11,793 bases of DNA from Gammaproteobacteria bacterium (GCA_003165495.1 PMMB01000139.1:1-11793); one strand, 5' to 3'; counted from the stretch's first letter, positions 1 through 7,823 are shown. Numbers and translations are program-made. The notes: generated from the letters alone by a model not told the origin.

Positions 1-789
1 ATCGACCAAAGTCCGATCGGTCGTACGCCTCGCTCCAACCCGGCCACGTACACGGGTTTGTTCGCGCCGATTCGAGAAATCTTCGCCGCCGTCCCGGAAT
101 CGCGGGCGCGGGGTTATGCAGCGGGACGATTCAGCTTCAATGTCAAAGGCGGACGCTGCGAGGCCTGTCAGGGCGACGGCGTGATCAAAGTAGAAATGCA
201 TTTTCTCGCCGACGTGTATGTGCCCTGCGATGTCTGCAAAGGCAAGCGCTACAACCGCGAGACCTTGGAAATCCGCTTCAAAGGCAAAAACATACAGGAA
301 ATTCTCGACCTCACGGTCGAGGACGCTCTGCCGTTTTTTTCCGCCGTGCCCACCGTGCAACCGAAGCTGCAAACTTTGCTAGACGTGGGACTGTCTTACG
401 TTCGCCTGGGACAGAGCGCCACCACCCTCTCGGGCGGCGAGGCGCAGCGCGTCAAGCTCGCCAAGGAGCTCTCGAAGCGGGCCACGGGACGCACGCTGTA
501 TATTCTCGATGAGCCGACCACCGGACTGCATTTCGCGGACATCGCACAGCTGCTCGTCGTACTGCAGCGTCTGCGCGACGAAGGCAACACGGTCATCGTG
601 ATCGAACACAATCTCGACGTGATCAAGACGGCAGACTGGGTGGTGGATTTAGGACCTGAAGGCGGCGATGGTGGCGGTCGAATTATTGCCGTCGGGACGC
701 CGGAACAAATCGCGGCGAACAAAGCGTCGTACACCGGACATTATTTACGATCCACGTTGGCACTCCCGGCCGTGCGTAAACGCGCATGA
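1..789 (+). CDS. uvrA: UvrA, excinuclease ABC subunit A (C-terminal part, 5' end outside the window)
   Basis: UvrA is the damage-recognition ATPase of cytoplasmic nucleotide excision repair; it loads UvrB at DNA lesions. The reading frame is open from base 1, so the gene starts upstream and only the last 262 residues are present. Visible features are the start IDQSPIGRTPRSNPATYTG, the C-terminal zinc module with CEAC and CDVC pairs (bases 157-237), the ABC signature LSGGEAQRVKLAKEL (about 427-471), Walker B with D-loop LYILDEPTTGLHFAD, and the H-loop segment VIVIEHN. The order and spacing are typical of UvrA domain II. The stop TGA is at 787-789. pyrD starts 37 bases later on the same strand; I see no strong terminator between them, so read-through is possible. 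Identification is very secure. Nothing in the visible part looks degraded. Confidence 0.98.
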   Translation: MDQSPIGRTPRSNPATYTGLFAPIREIFAAVPESRARGYAAGRFSFNVKGGRCEACQGDGVIKVEMHFLADVYVPCDVCKGKRYNRETLEIRFKGKNIQEILDLTVEDALPFFSAVPTVQPKLQTLLDVGLSYVRLGQSATTLSGGEAQRVKLAKELSKRATGRTLYILDEPTTGLHFADIAQLLVVLQRLRDEGNTVIVIEHNLDVIKTADWVVDLGPEGGDGGGRIIAVGTPEQIAANKASYTGHYLRSTLALPAVRKRA

Positions 790-826
790 GCAGGCAGCGG
801 CGCGGCGTTTTGCCGCCGGCAACGAC

Positions 827-1855
827 ATGAGGCATCGCGCCGCATCGCTCATTGCGCGCGCCGCGCTGCCCGTTCTCACGCGTTTGGATCCGGAGCTGGC
901 CCACGACCTTGGGCTAGCCGGATTACGCTGGATGCGGCCTCTATGGCCGGCGCTTGAGCTTCCGGCCGACTCGTCGGTGCGCTGCTTTGGGCTCAGGTTC
1001 GCGCATCCCGTAGGGTTAGCGGGGGGCTTCGATAAGAACGGAGATTACTTGGAGGCGCTGGGTGCGATGGGCTTCAGTCACGTTGAACTGGGGACGGTGA
1101 CACCGCGTCCGCAACCGGGCAATCCCAAGCCCCGCATGTTCAGAATTCCCGAGGCAAGCGCGCTCATCAACCGGATGGGATTCAACAACAAGGGCGTCGA
1201 TCATCTGGTCGCGCAAGTTTCCCGCAGCCGCTACTCGGGGATTCGCGGCATCAGCATCGGCAAGAACGTCGATACGCCGCTCGAGAATGCTCAGGATGAC
1301 TATGTGACCTGTCTGCGCAAGGTCTACTCCTGTGCGGATTACGTCGCCGTGAACGTCTCCTCGCCCAACACGGCCCGGCTGCGCGAGCTGCAAGCCGGCG
1401 AGGGTCTGGAAAGAATCCTCGGGGCGTTGCTCGAAGAGCGCCGCGTGCTGCAGGAACGTTACGGGAAACGCGTGCCTCTGCTGGTCAAAGTCGCTCCGGA
1501 TCTGACTCCGGAACAGATTTCCGAGTTGGCGCGGGATTTACGCTCTCTTGAGGTCGATGGAGTGATCGCCACCAATACCTCGACCGGCCGCAGTTCTTTG
1601 GTCAATGCGCCGGCCGCGGCACAATCGGGGGGCTTGAGCGGTGCGCCGCTGCACCCCCTGTCGGTAAAGGTGATCGCCCAACTGCGCGCGGAGCTGGGAG
1701 CCAACTTCCCCCTTATCGGCGTTGGCGGTATCGTAAGCGCTGACCGTGCCCGGGCGACGCTGCGCGCAGGAGCAAACCTCATACAGATCTATACGGGATT
1801 CGCTTACCGAGGACCCGTGCTGCTTGAAGACATTGTCAATGCGTTATCCAAATGA
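827..1855 (+). CDS. pyrD: Dihydroorotate dehydrogenase (quinone), class 2
   Basis: It oxidises dihydroorotate to orotate in pyrimidine synthesis, passing electrons through FMN to membrane quinone. The protein is 342 residues, close to the roughly 336 of E. coli PyrD. The N-terminal helical part (about 1-45), with HDLGLAGLRWM, is the class 2 membrane and quinone-binding extension that class 1 enzymes lack. Further motifs are GLAGGFDKNGDY (64-74) and NVSSPNT (176-182), whose second serine, S179, fits the catalytic base. Others are KVAPDL (221-226), ATNTS (248-252), and the FMN-phosphate segments IGVGGI and QIYTGF near the C terminus. The frame stays open upstream into uvrA, but 827 is chosen because homology starts there and the longer version would overlap uvrA by over 100 bases. 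No good Shine-Dalgarno sequence precedes it. Its stop overlaps the next gene's start as ATGA. Confidence 0.97.
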   Translation: MRHRAASLIARAALPVLTRLDPELAHDLGLAGLRWMRPLWPALELPADSSVRCFGLRFAHPVGLAGGFDKNGDYLEALGAMGFSHVELGTVTPRPQPGNPKPRMFRIPEASALINRMGFNNKGVDHLVAQVSRSRYSGIRGISIGKNVDTPLENAQDDYVTCLRKVYSCADYVAVNVSSPNTARLRELQAGEGLERILGALLEERRVLQERYGKRVPLLVKVAPDLTPEQISELARDLRSLEVDGVIATNTSTGRSSLVNAPAAAQSGGLSGAPLHPLSVKVIAQLRAELGANFPLIGVGGIVSADRARATLRAGANLIQIYTGFAYRGPVLLEDIVNALSK

Positions 1856-2655
1856 TTGACGCGGCAACCGTCGGGCGATTTCAGCGCGACGGCGCCGTGT
1901 GCATCCGACGGTTGTTTCGGCCCGAGGAAATGGCGGTGCTTCGCGCCGGCATCGATGAGAATCTCGCCCACTTGAGCCCTCGCGCCAAAGTGGCGAGCGG
2001 TGCGGATGATCCGGGGCGTTTTGTCGAGGACTTCTGCAATTGGCAGGACAATGCGGCCTACCGGCGTTTCATCTTCGATTCGGCGCTGCCTGAAACTGCG
2101 GGCCGGCTGATGCAGAGCACCACCGCTCGGCTTTACCACGATCACATGCTGACGAAGGAGCCCGGCACTCGGCAGCCGACGCCGTGGCACCAGGATCAGC
2201 CGTACTATAATGTCGCAGGGCGCCAGAACGTCAGCTTCTGGATTCCGGTTGACCCGGTAAATCGCGAATCCACATTGGAGTTCGTGGGCGGGTCCCACCT
2301 TGGGCCCTGGCTGATGCCACGCTCCTTCATGGACGCACAAGCCAAGTGGTTTCCCGAAGGCACGCTGGCCGATCTGCCGGATATCGAGGCCGCTCGCGAC
2401 GCTTTCCCCATTCTAGGCTGGGAGTTGCAGCCGGGCGACGCCGTGTGCTTTCACATGCTCACGTTGCATGCGGCCCGAGGCGTCACGGGCACACATCGCC
2501 GTCGCGTATTTTCCGTGCGGTTTCTCGGCGATGACATTACGCATGCGCCGCGTCGTTGGCGCACGTCGCCGGAGTTTCCCGGCTTGAGCGAGGCGCTGCC
2601 CGCGGGGTCGCCCATGAATCACCCGTTGTTCCCGGAAGTATGGCGGGCGCCATGA
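1852..2655 (+). CDS. Phytanoyl-CoA dioxygenase (PhyH) family Fe(II)/2-oxoglutarate oxygenase
   Basis: This 267-residue protein is the size of a single-domain PhyH-family oxygenase, which hydroxylates a small molecule using O2, Fe(II) and 2-oxoglutarate. The facial triad is visible: H113 and D115 in PWHQDQPYY (111-119), and a distal histidine, H206, in LTLHAARG (203-210). R218 in HRRRVFSVRF, about 12 residues on, fits the arginine that binds the 2-oxoglutarate carboxylate. FVGGSHLGPW (144-153) is a typical family turn, and the ELQPGDAVCFH segment before H206 is also characteristic. The start ATG overlaps the pyrD stop (ATGA at 1852-1855) and has no Shine-Dalgarno of its own, so translational coupling to pyrD is likely. 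The substrate cannot be read from sequence; the family includes fatty acyl-CoA, ectoine and natural-product hydroxylases. Family assignment is secure, role unknown. Confidence 0.9.
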   Translation: MIDAATVGRFQRDGAVCIRRLFRPEEMAVLRAGIDENLAHLSPRAKVASGADDPGRFVEDFCNWQDNAAYRRFIFDSALPETAGRLMQSTTARLYHDHMLTKEPGTRQPTPWHQDQPYYNVAGRQNVSFWIPVDPVNRESTLEFVGGSHLGPWLMPRSFMDAQAKWFPEGTLADLPDIEAARDAFPILGWELQPGDAVCFHMLTLHAARGVTGTHRRRVFSVRFLGDDITHAPRRWRTSPEFPGLSEALPAGSPMNHPLFPEVWRAP

Positions 2656-3179
2656 AGCCCTCGCCGCCCGCGCGATATCCGCACAGGGTGACTTGGTCGG
2701 TGTTCATTGTGTTGCTGTTGTTCGCGATCCTTTTCGTGACCGGGACAGCATCGGAACTGCCGCTGACCGTGGCTTCGCATTTCGATGCCGCCGGGCAGCC
2801 TAACGCCTTCATGTCACGCAGCGGCTACACCCGATTCGTGTTGTGCATGGTCGTGGGGCTTCCGGTCATCGTGGTGATCATCCTGACGACGGTCTATTCA
2901 CGCGCCACCGACTTGAAATTGCCGAACAGCCAATACTGGCTGGCGCCGCAGCGACTCGATCGGACCCGCTCATTTCTCGTGGCGCACGGAGTGTGGTTCG
3001 GATCGCTGCTGGTGACCCTGGCGTGTTTCGTTCACTGGCTGGAATTGGGCGCGAACCGCCAGCAACCGCCGCATCTGTCGAGTCAGACGTTCGCCGCGGT
3101 CCTGATCGCGTTTCTTATCGCAACGGCGGCATGGGTCGCCGCACTCATGTTCGCCTTTCGCCGACCCGTGGGCGAATAG
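2652..3179 (+). CDS. DUF1648-domain membrane protein (four predicted helices)
   Basis: A 175-residue integral inner-membrane protein with hydrophobic segments at about 14-33, 62-82, 107-129 and 147-169. Between helices 1 and 2 lies LPLTVASHFDAAGQPNAFMS (37-54 region), the typical DUF1648 motif (proline, then HFD..GQP), which also begins SdpI-type immunity proteins. After helix 2 comes a NSQYWLAPQR segment (92-101), also seen in DUF1648 proteins. No catalytic residues are evident and the function is unknown. I chose ATG 2652 because it forms an ATGA overlap with the previous stop, as happens one gene earlier. An in-frame ATG at 2640 would add four residues and has a purine-rich GGAAG just before it, so it is an alternative. 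The gene ends the plus-strand run, nine bases from the stop of the convergent osmC-type gene. Confidence 0.82.
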   Translation: MKPSPPARYPHRVTWSVFIVLLLFAILFVTGTASELPLTVASHFDAAGQPNAFMSRSGYTRFVLCMVVGLPVIVVIILTTVYSRATDLKLPNSQYWLAPQRLDRTRSFLVAHGVWFGSLLVTLACFVHWLELGANRQQPPHLSSQTFAAVLIAFLIATAAWVAALMFAFRRPVGE

Positions 3180-3188
3180 TAACCATCT

Positions 3189-3626
3189 TTATTTGCGCAA
3201 TACCGCCGTGAGCGTAATCTCCGCAACGCCGGCCAAGGCCTTCGACAGAGGACAGTCCTGTTTCGCGCCGGCGGCCAGCTTCTGGAATGTCGGTTCATCG
3301 ACGCCCGGCACATTCGCCTCCAGCCGCAAGCTGATGCGATCGATCAAGAACCCGCTCCCTTTCTTCACCAATCGCACAGCGGCCTGTGTATCGATCGCCG
3401 CGGTCGCAAATCCCGCCGCATCGCAGGCAAACGAGAACGCCATGGTGAAACAGGCGGCATGTGCAGCCGCCAACAATTCCTCGGGATTCGTGCCGCGACG
3501 ATCGTCCTCGAAGCGGCTGCCAAAACCATAGGGATACGATTTCAAGGCATCGGTTTGCGTGCTGATCTTACCGACCCCCTTCTTGCCCTGGCCCTCCCAA
3601 TGTACGCTCGCGGTCTTGTCAGTCAT
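3189..3626 (-). CDS. osmC: OsmC-type peroxiredoxin (organic hydroperoxide reductase)
   Basis: OsmC proteins are cytoplasmic thiol peroxidases that reduce organic hydroperoxides, usually with lipoyl-protein or other thiol donors. The 145-residue length matches E. coli OsmC. The two catalytic cysteines are present: C59 in LLAAAHAACFTMAFS (51-65) and C125 in AKQDCPLSKAL (121-131). The early SRFEDDRRGTNPEELL segment carries the conserved arginine and glutamate around the active site. The sequence reads as the OsmC rather than the Ohr branch. The frame is open further upstream, but ATG 3626 has an excellent AAGGAGC Shine-Dalgarno five bases away and the family N terminus MTDKTASVHWEG starts there. 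It is the last gene of a minus-strand set, 16 bases after pirin, which points to a shared transcript and an oxidative-stress role. Confidence 0.95.
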   Translation of the reverse strand: MTDKTASVHWEGQGKKGVGKISTQTDALKSYPYGFGSRFEDDRRGTNPEELLAAAHAACFTMAFSFACDAAGFATAAIDTQAAVRLVKKGSGFLIDRISLRLEANVPGVDEPTFQKLAAGAKQDCPLSKALAGVAEITLTAVLRK

Positions 3627-3630
3627 AGAA

Positions 3631-3637
3631 GCTCCTT
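3631..3637 (-). promoter_or_regulatory. Shine-Dalgarno of the osmC-type gene
   Basis: Read on the minus strand this is AAGGAGC, five bases before ATG 3626. It is the strongest ribosome binding site in this operon and fixes the start, ruling out a longer N terminus that would run into the pirin gene. Confidence 0.85.
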
Positions 3638-3642
3638 GGATG

Positions 3643-4518
3643 TTAGTAGTGCGGCAATGGGATGAATTCTGTTTCCCCGGGCACGCCAGGAAACTGCTGC
3701 CGTTCCCAACGCTCTTTGGCGCGCTCGATACGCTCCTGAGACGAGGCGACGAAATTCCACCAGATGTACCGCGGCGTAGGAAAATGCTCGCCCCCCAGCA
3801 GCATCGCCCGAGTGTCGCCGAGTGCACGCAGTGTGGATTTCTTCCCGGGCTCGAGCACCGCGAGTTGGCCCGCCATCACTGGGATATCGTCGACGGTGAG
3901 TTCGCCCTGCACCACGTACACCGCACGCTCGCCGCGGTCGGACGGCACTTCGAGTGTTGCGCCGTGCGCGATTTGCGCGTGGACATAGAATGTCGGCCAC
4001 AGAGTGGCGACCGGAGAGCGCAGTCCAAAGGCCTCGCCGGCAATGATGGTCAGATCGACGCCGTCGCCCACGCGCGTCGGCAGAGCCGCCGCGGGGTAGT
4101 GCACGAAGGTTGGTTCTCCATCCTCCTGCCCGTCGGGCAACGCCACCCAACTCTGAATGCCGTGAACATGCTCGCCTGACACGCGCGCCGCCGGCGGAGT
4201 TCGCTCCGAATGCACGATGCCGCGTCCAGCCGTCATCCAATTCACATCACCGGGACGGATTTCTCGCATCGAGCCGAGGCTGTCGCGGTGCTCCAGCGAG
4301 CCGGAGAAAAGGTAGGTCACCGTGGCAAGCGCAATATGAGGGTGCGGCCTCACGTCGATCCCATACCCGGGCTCGAATTGCGTCGGTCCCAGATGATCGA
4401 AAAAAATGAAGGGCCCCACCATCTGCCGACCCTCGGACGGCAGCACGCGTCGTACGACAAAGCCGCCTAGGTCGCGTTGGCGCGAACCAATCACTTGTAG
4501 GGTCGTCATGCGTTGCAT
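3643..4518 (-). CDS. Pirin family protein (bicupin)
   Basis: Pirins are two-cupin, iron-binding proteins. Some, such as YhaK and human pirin, have quercetin dioxygenase activity or act as redox-sensitive regulators. The product is 291 residues, near the family norm. The N-terminal cupin has the metal ligands H59 and H61 in RPHPHIALATVTYLF (57-71), and H103 and E105 in AGRGIVHSER (97-106); these align with human pirin H56, H58, H101 and E103. The C-terminal cupin (about 170-265) has GERAVYVVQGEL and MLLGGEHF, a typical pirin ending. ATG 4518 gives the longest product; ATG 4509 would drop three residues, and neither has a clear Shine-Dalgarno. It lies between an M20 peptidase 13 bases upstream and the osmC-type gene 16 bases downstream, so one mRNA is likely. 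Enzyme activity versus regulatory role cannot be decided from sequence. Confidence 0.94.
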   Translation of the reverse strand: MQRMTTLQVIGSRQRDLGGFVVRRVLPSEGRQMVGPFIFFDHLGPTQFEPGYGIDVRPHPHIALATVTYLFSGSLEHRDSLGSMREIRPGDVNWMTAGRGIVHSERTPPAARVSGEHVHGIQSWVALPDGQEDGEPTFVHYPAAALPTRVGDGVDLTIIAGEAFGLRSPVATLWPTFYVHAQIAHGATLEVPSDRGERAVYVVQGELTVDDIPVMAGQLAVLEPGKKSTLRALGDTRAMLLGGEHFPTPRYIWWNFVASSQERIERAKERWERQQFPGVPGETEFIPLPHY

Positions 4519-4531
4519 TGTCGCCGCATCG

Positions 4532-5983
4532 TTAGCTGCCAGCCGCCGTCAACGCCTTGAGAAACCGGTAGTAGAACTCGACGCCAGTGTAATACGAATC
4601 GACTTTGAGCCGCTCGTCCTTGCCATGCATGCGCACATCGTCGCGATCAACCGCGACGCCGCTGATCCCGTAACTCGGTATGCCCGCATACATCGTGTAA
4701 ATACTATCCGACGATGCGGTTACCATCGTCGGTATCACGGGCGTGCCGGGCCACAGCTTCGCAGCGACCTTGCGCAGCGACTCCATGACGTCGGTTCGCA
4801 GCGGCGGCGGCGCCATCGCCTTGCGATCCGAGCCGTGATCCGTCAATTCGCCCGCATCGTTACGGTAACGAATGGTGAGCTTCGGATCGTTGAACATATG
4901 GACCAATGCCAAGCGAATGTCCTCTTGCGAATGTCCGGGAAAGATACGGCAATTGACGTTGGCGTCCGCGCGCTGCGGCAGCGCGTTGGGCGCATGACCG
5001 GCGCTCAGCATGGTCGCCACGCAAGTGGTGCGCATCGTGGAATTATAGCGCGCGTTCTGCGACAACCGTTGAATTGCCGCAGGATCGGGCTGCTCCCCTA
5101 AGATTGCGCGCATATCGGCCGCGGCCTGGCCCGTTTCGATCTTGGCCATTTGACCGAAATACTCGCGTGTCACGGCGTTCAACTCGAAAGGAAACGGTGA
5201 TTTCTCAAGTACGCCGAGGGCATCCGCGACGTGATAGATCGCATTGTCCGGTTTCGGCAGCGAGCTGTGTCCGCCGGGATTGGTGGCGAGCACCTGGTAA
5301 TCGGCATAGAGCTTCTCGGTGGCTTCGAATTCCACCGTCAGCGGTTTGCCGTGATCTGTGCTGACGCCGCCCGAGTCCGGATTGAGCACGAACTCCGCGT
5401 CGATCAGATCGCGATGATTTTGCAGCAGCCAATCCACGCCGTTCGACTTTCCGCCCTCTTCATCCGCCGTGAGCGCCAGGATGATGTCACGGTTCGGGAC
5501 GAAGCCTTCTTTCTTTAAACGAATGAAATCGGTGACGGCGATGGCGTCGGCTTCCTTCATATCTTGGGTGCCGCGTCCGTAGTAGTAGCCGTCCTGCTCG
5601 ACGAATTTGAACGGATCTGTGGTCCAATCCTCGCGCCGCGCTTCCACGACATCCAGGTGCCCGATGATCAAGATCGGCCGCAATTTCGAACTTGGCCTTC
5701 CACGATAGCGGGCGACCATGTTTCCCTTGACGTCATTGGGCCCGATGACGGCCACATCGGCCTTGGAAAATCCGGCGTCGAGCAGCCGCTTCGCCATCGC
5801 CTGCGCGGCCACCGTGGTACTTCCTATAGAATCGGTGGTATTGATTTCGATCAATTGTTTGAAGATGTCATGCGCCATCTCTCGGGTGACAGCATCGCTC
5901 TGGGGAGCGGCGGGCAATGCGGTTTGTCCGCACAGGGCACAGATGAAGACAGTGATCGATTGCAGGCGAGCACGATATTTCAA
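4532..5983 (-). CDS. Exported M20-family zinc metallopeptidase (TTG start)
   Basis: M20 enzymes are two-metal exopeptidases, carboxypeptidases or N-acyl amino acid hydrolases. The 483-residue product begins with a secretory signal (basic MKYRAR, then a hydrophobic stretch to about residue 24, likely cleaved after LPAA), so it should be periplasmic. The core shows the M20 ligands: H109 in IGHLDVV, D141 in YYGRGTQDMK, general base E175 and ligand E176 in ADEEGG, D203 in LNPDSGG, and H453 in RMHGKDERL. A dimerisation-type domain lies around 220-370, with NPGGHSSLPKPDNAIY. The start is a TTG at 5983-5981; a GGAGAT Shine-Dalgarno sits six bases upstream and an in-frame stop (6013-6011) follows shortly, leaving no earlier ATG. 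It heads the minus-strand run to pirin and OsmC and lies opposite an exported amidohydrolase. The exact substrate is unknown. Confidence 0.93.
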   Translation of the reverse strand: MKYRARLQSITVFICALCGQTALPAAPQSDAVTREMAHDIFKQLIEINTTDSIGSTTVAAQAMAKRLLDAGFSKADVAVIGPNDVKGNMVARYRGRPSSKLRPILIIGHLDVVEARREDWTTDPFKFVEQDGYYYGRGTQDMKEADAIAVTDFIRLKKEGFVPNRDIILALTADEEGGKSNGVDWLLQNHRDLIDAEFVLNPDSGGVSTDHGKPLTVEFEATEKLYADYQVLATNPGGHSSLPKPDNAIYHVADALGVLEKSPFPFELNAVTREYFGQMAKIETGQAAADMRAILGEQPDPAAIQRLSQNARYNSTMRTTCVATMLSAGHAPNALPQRADANVNCRIFPGHSQEDIRLALVHMFNDPKLTIRYRNDAGELTDHGSDRKAMAPPPLRTDVMESLRKVAAKLWPGTPVIPTMVTASSDSIYTMYAGIPSYGISGVAVDRDDVRMHGKDERLKVDSYYTGVEFYYRFLKALTAAGS

Positions 5984-5989
5984 GAATGG

Positions 5990-5995
5990 ATCTCC
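5990..5995 (-). promoter_or_regulatory. Shine-Dalgarno supporting the TTG start of the M20 peptidase
   Basis: Read on the minus strand this is GGAGAT, six bases before the TTG at 5983. It supports the rare initiation codon, since no ATG or GTG occurs between it and the upstream in-frame stop at 6013-6011, and the signal peptide begins right after it. Confidence 0.75.
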
Positions 5996-6024
5996 GCGAA
6001 AAACACGAAATTAGGATGTAGATT

Positions 6025-7785
6025 ATGCCAGCTCAAGTCAATCGAAATGCGGGCCCGCGGCGCGGGAGTTTCTTACTCGCCGGCCTTCTCATGGGGGTCG
6101 TTGGCGTCGCCCGGGCGGCACTGCCGCCGCAACTGATCCTGTTCCACGGCCGGATACTGACGGTGGATTCACGCGACTCGATTGCCGAGGCCGTGGGCGT
6201 TCGCGATGGGAAAATCATCGCAATCGGTACCGATCGGGATATTCTGCGTCTAGCCGATGCCGCCACGCGGCGCATCGATTTGCATGGCCGAACCGCGACA
6301 CCGGGTCTCATCGATAGCCACGCGCACATCGCCGACGCCGGAGTGGAACAGCTGTATCACGTTCATCTCAGCGACGCCTCGACGGTCGCCGAGGTGGTAC
6401 GGCGAGTGCAGGCGAGTATTGCGGGGCTCAAGCCCGGCGAATGGCTGCAGGGGGACGGTTGGGACGAGGGCAAGCTCGCCGAACGGCGCTATGTCACCGC
6501 TGCCGATATTGACCGGGTTTCGCCGCACAATCCGGTGTGGTTGATGCACACCACCGGACACTACGGGGTGGCCAATTCGGCGGCACTCGGTCTCGCGAAA
6601 ATTTCCGGCGCCTCCAAGGATCCGCCCGCCGGCACGATCGATCGCAATTCCCGAGGCAACCCAAGCGGGGTATTGAAGGAATCGGCAATGGACGCGGTTC
6701 TTGATCTCCTACCAGCGCCGACGGCGCAGCAACAGCGCGCCGGTATATTGAAGAGCATCGACGACCTACATCGCGAAGGGATTACGGCGGTCAAGGATCC
6801 ACAGATCGGACAACCCGTCTGGGACGCGTATATTCAGCTTTTGCGCGAGGATAAGTTGTCCGAACATGTCTGCGTACTGTGGTATGCGGGCAAGACGCTG
6901 GCCTCTGCGCAGGCGGCGCTCGCCTCGATACTGGCCCAGCCCAGGCCGCCGCAATCGCTCGGCGACGGTCGTCTGCTTTCCTGCGGGGCGAAGATATTCA
7001 TGGACGGTAGCGGCGGCGCGCGTACCGCGTGGATGACCGAAGAATGGCACAAGAATTCCATTGAAATCGACCGCGGAAATTTCGGCTATCCGTCGACTGA
7101 CCCAGAGGTCTATCGTCAGATGGTCCGCCTCTTCCACCGGGCCGGCGTGCACGTCGGTACTCACGCGATCGGCGACCGCGCCATCGATTGGGTGGTGGAC
7201 ACGTACGCGCAGGTGCTTGGCGAGACGCCCACCGTGGGCCTTCGGCACAGTATCATTCACGCCAATATCCCGAGCGACCATGCCATCAAGACGATGGCCG
7301 CGCTCGAACAGCGATACGACGCCGCTTACCCGGAAGCGCAAGCTCCCTTCATGTGGTGGATCGGTGACACCTATGCCGGCAACTTCGGGCCCGAACGTTC
7401 TCTGCGCCTGGTGCCGCTCAATACCTTCTTAAAAAACGGCATTCGCTGGGGCGGCGGATCCGATTATTCGGTCACGCCGATCGCTGCCCGCTATGGACTC
7501 TGGGCGTCGGTCGAGCGAGAAACGTTGAAGGGCACGTTCGGGGCGCATCCCTTTGGCACGGCCGAATCGGTCGATATTCGCACCGCGCTGCGCTCGTACA
7601 CCGCATGGGGCGCAAGGCAGCTGTTTCTCGACGACCGCATAGGCTCGCTCGAGATCGGGAAGGAAGCCGATATCGCCATCTGGGACCGCGATATGTACAC
7701 CATGCCGGCACAGGAACTGCGCAATCTCAAATGCACCATGACTCTGTTGCATGGCCAAGTGGTGTTCGGCTCGGACCGCCCATAA
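6025..7785 (+). CDS. Exported YtcJ-like metal-dependent amidohydrolase (Amidohydro_3)
   Basis: A 586-residue member of the YtcJ-like branch of the amidohydrolase superfamily, the group that includes N-substituted formamide deformylase. It hydrolyses a C-N bond with bound metal. An N-terminal signal runs to about residue 31 (cleavage after VARA) and contains PRRGSFLLAG, a possible twin-arginine signal. The barrel residues are visible: H99 and H101 in LIDSHAHIADAG, K323 in GAKIFMDGSGG (a candidate metal-bridging lysine), H380 in GTHAIGDRAID, H408 in RHSIIHANIP, and D480 in GGGSDYSVTP. The C terminus returns to the small beta domain with SLEIGKEADIAIWDRD. An AGGA eight bases before ATG 6025 supports the start. 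The start codon is 41 bases from that of the divergent M20 peptidase, and folE follows 50 bases downstream. Family secure; substrate unknown. Confidence 0.92.
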   Translation: MPAQVNRNAGPRRGSFLLAGLLMGVVGVARAALPPQLILFHGRILTVDSRDSIAEAVGVRDGKIIAIGTDRDILRLADAATRRIDLHGRTATPGLIDSHAHIADAGVEQLYHVHLSDASTVAEVVRRVQASIAGLKPGEWLQGDGWDEGKLAERRYVTAADIDRVSPHNPVWLMHTTGHYGVANSAALGLAKISGASKDPPAGTIDRNSRGNPSGVLKESAMDAVLDLLPAPTAQQQRAGILKSIDDLHREGITAVKDPQIGQPVWDAYIQLLREDKLSEHVCVLWYAGKTLASAQAALASILAQPRPPQSLGDGRLLSCGAKIFMDGSGGARTAWMTEEWHKNSIEIDRGNFGYPSTDPEVYRQMVRLFHRAGVHVGTHAIGDRAIDWVVDTYAQVLGETPTVGLRHSIIHANIPSDHAIKTMAALEQRYDAAYPEAQAPFMWWIGDTYAGNFGPERSLRLVPLNTFLKNGIRWGGGSDYSVTPIAARYGLWASVERETLKGTFGAHPFGTAESVDIRTALRSYTAWGARQLFLDDRIGSLEIGKEADIAIWDRDMYTMPAQELRNLKCTMTLLHGQVVFGSDRP

Positions 7786-7823
7786 CGATGCTATTCTGCG
7801 CGGCTGTTGCGGCGAGTACCCTT

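Noticed and set aside
802..816. GCGGC-GTTTT-GCCGC hairpin between uvrA and pyrD as a terminator
   Set aside because: The stem is only five pairs and no T-run follows it, so it is unlikely to terminate transcription.
668..826. N-terminal extension of pyrD from an ATG at 668
   Set aside because: It would overlap uvrA by 122 bases and add a basic tail absent from class 2 PyrD; homology begins at 827.
3559..4179. Long open frame on the plus strand opposite the pirin gene
   Set aside because: Pirin on the other strand has full motif support; this frame has no recognisable motif and an arginine- and histidine-rich make-up typical of antisense frames in high-GC DNA.
4406..5101. 231-codon open frame on the plus strand opposite the M20 peptidase
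   Set aside because: It lies antisense to a well-supported metallopeptidase, crosses the pirin/M20 junction and shows no protein-family signal.
5960..5986. Plus-strand promoter for the amidohydrolase inside the M20 gene start
   Set aside because: TTGCAG and nearby AT-rich hexamers match the sigma70 consensus poorly and at wrong spacing.
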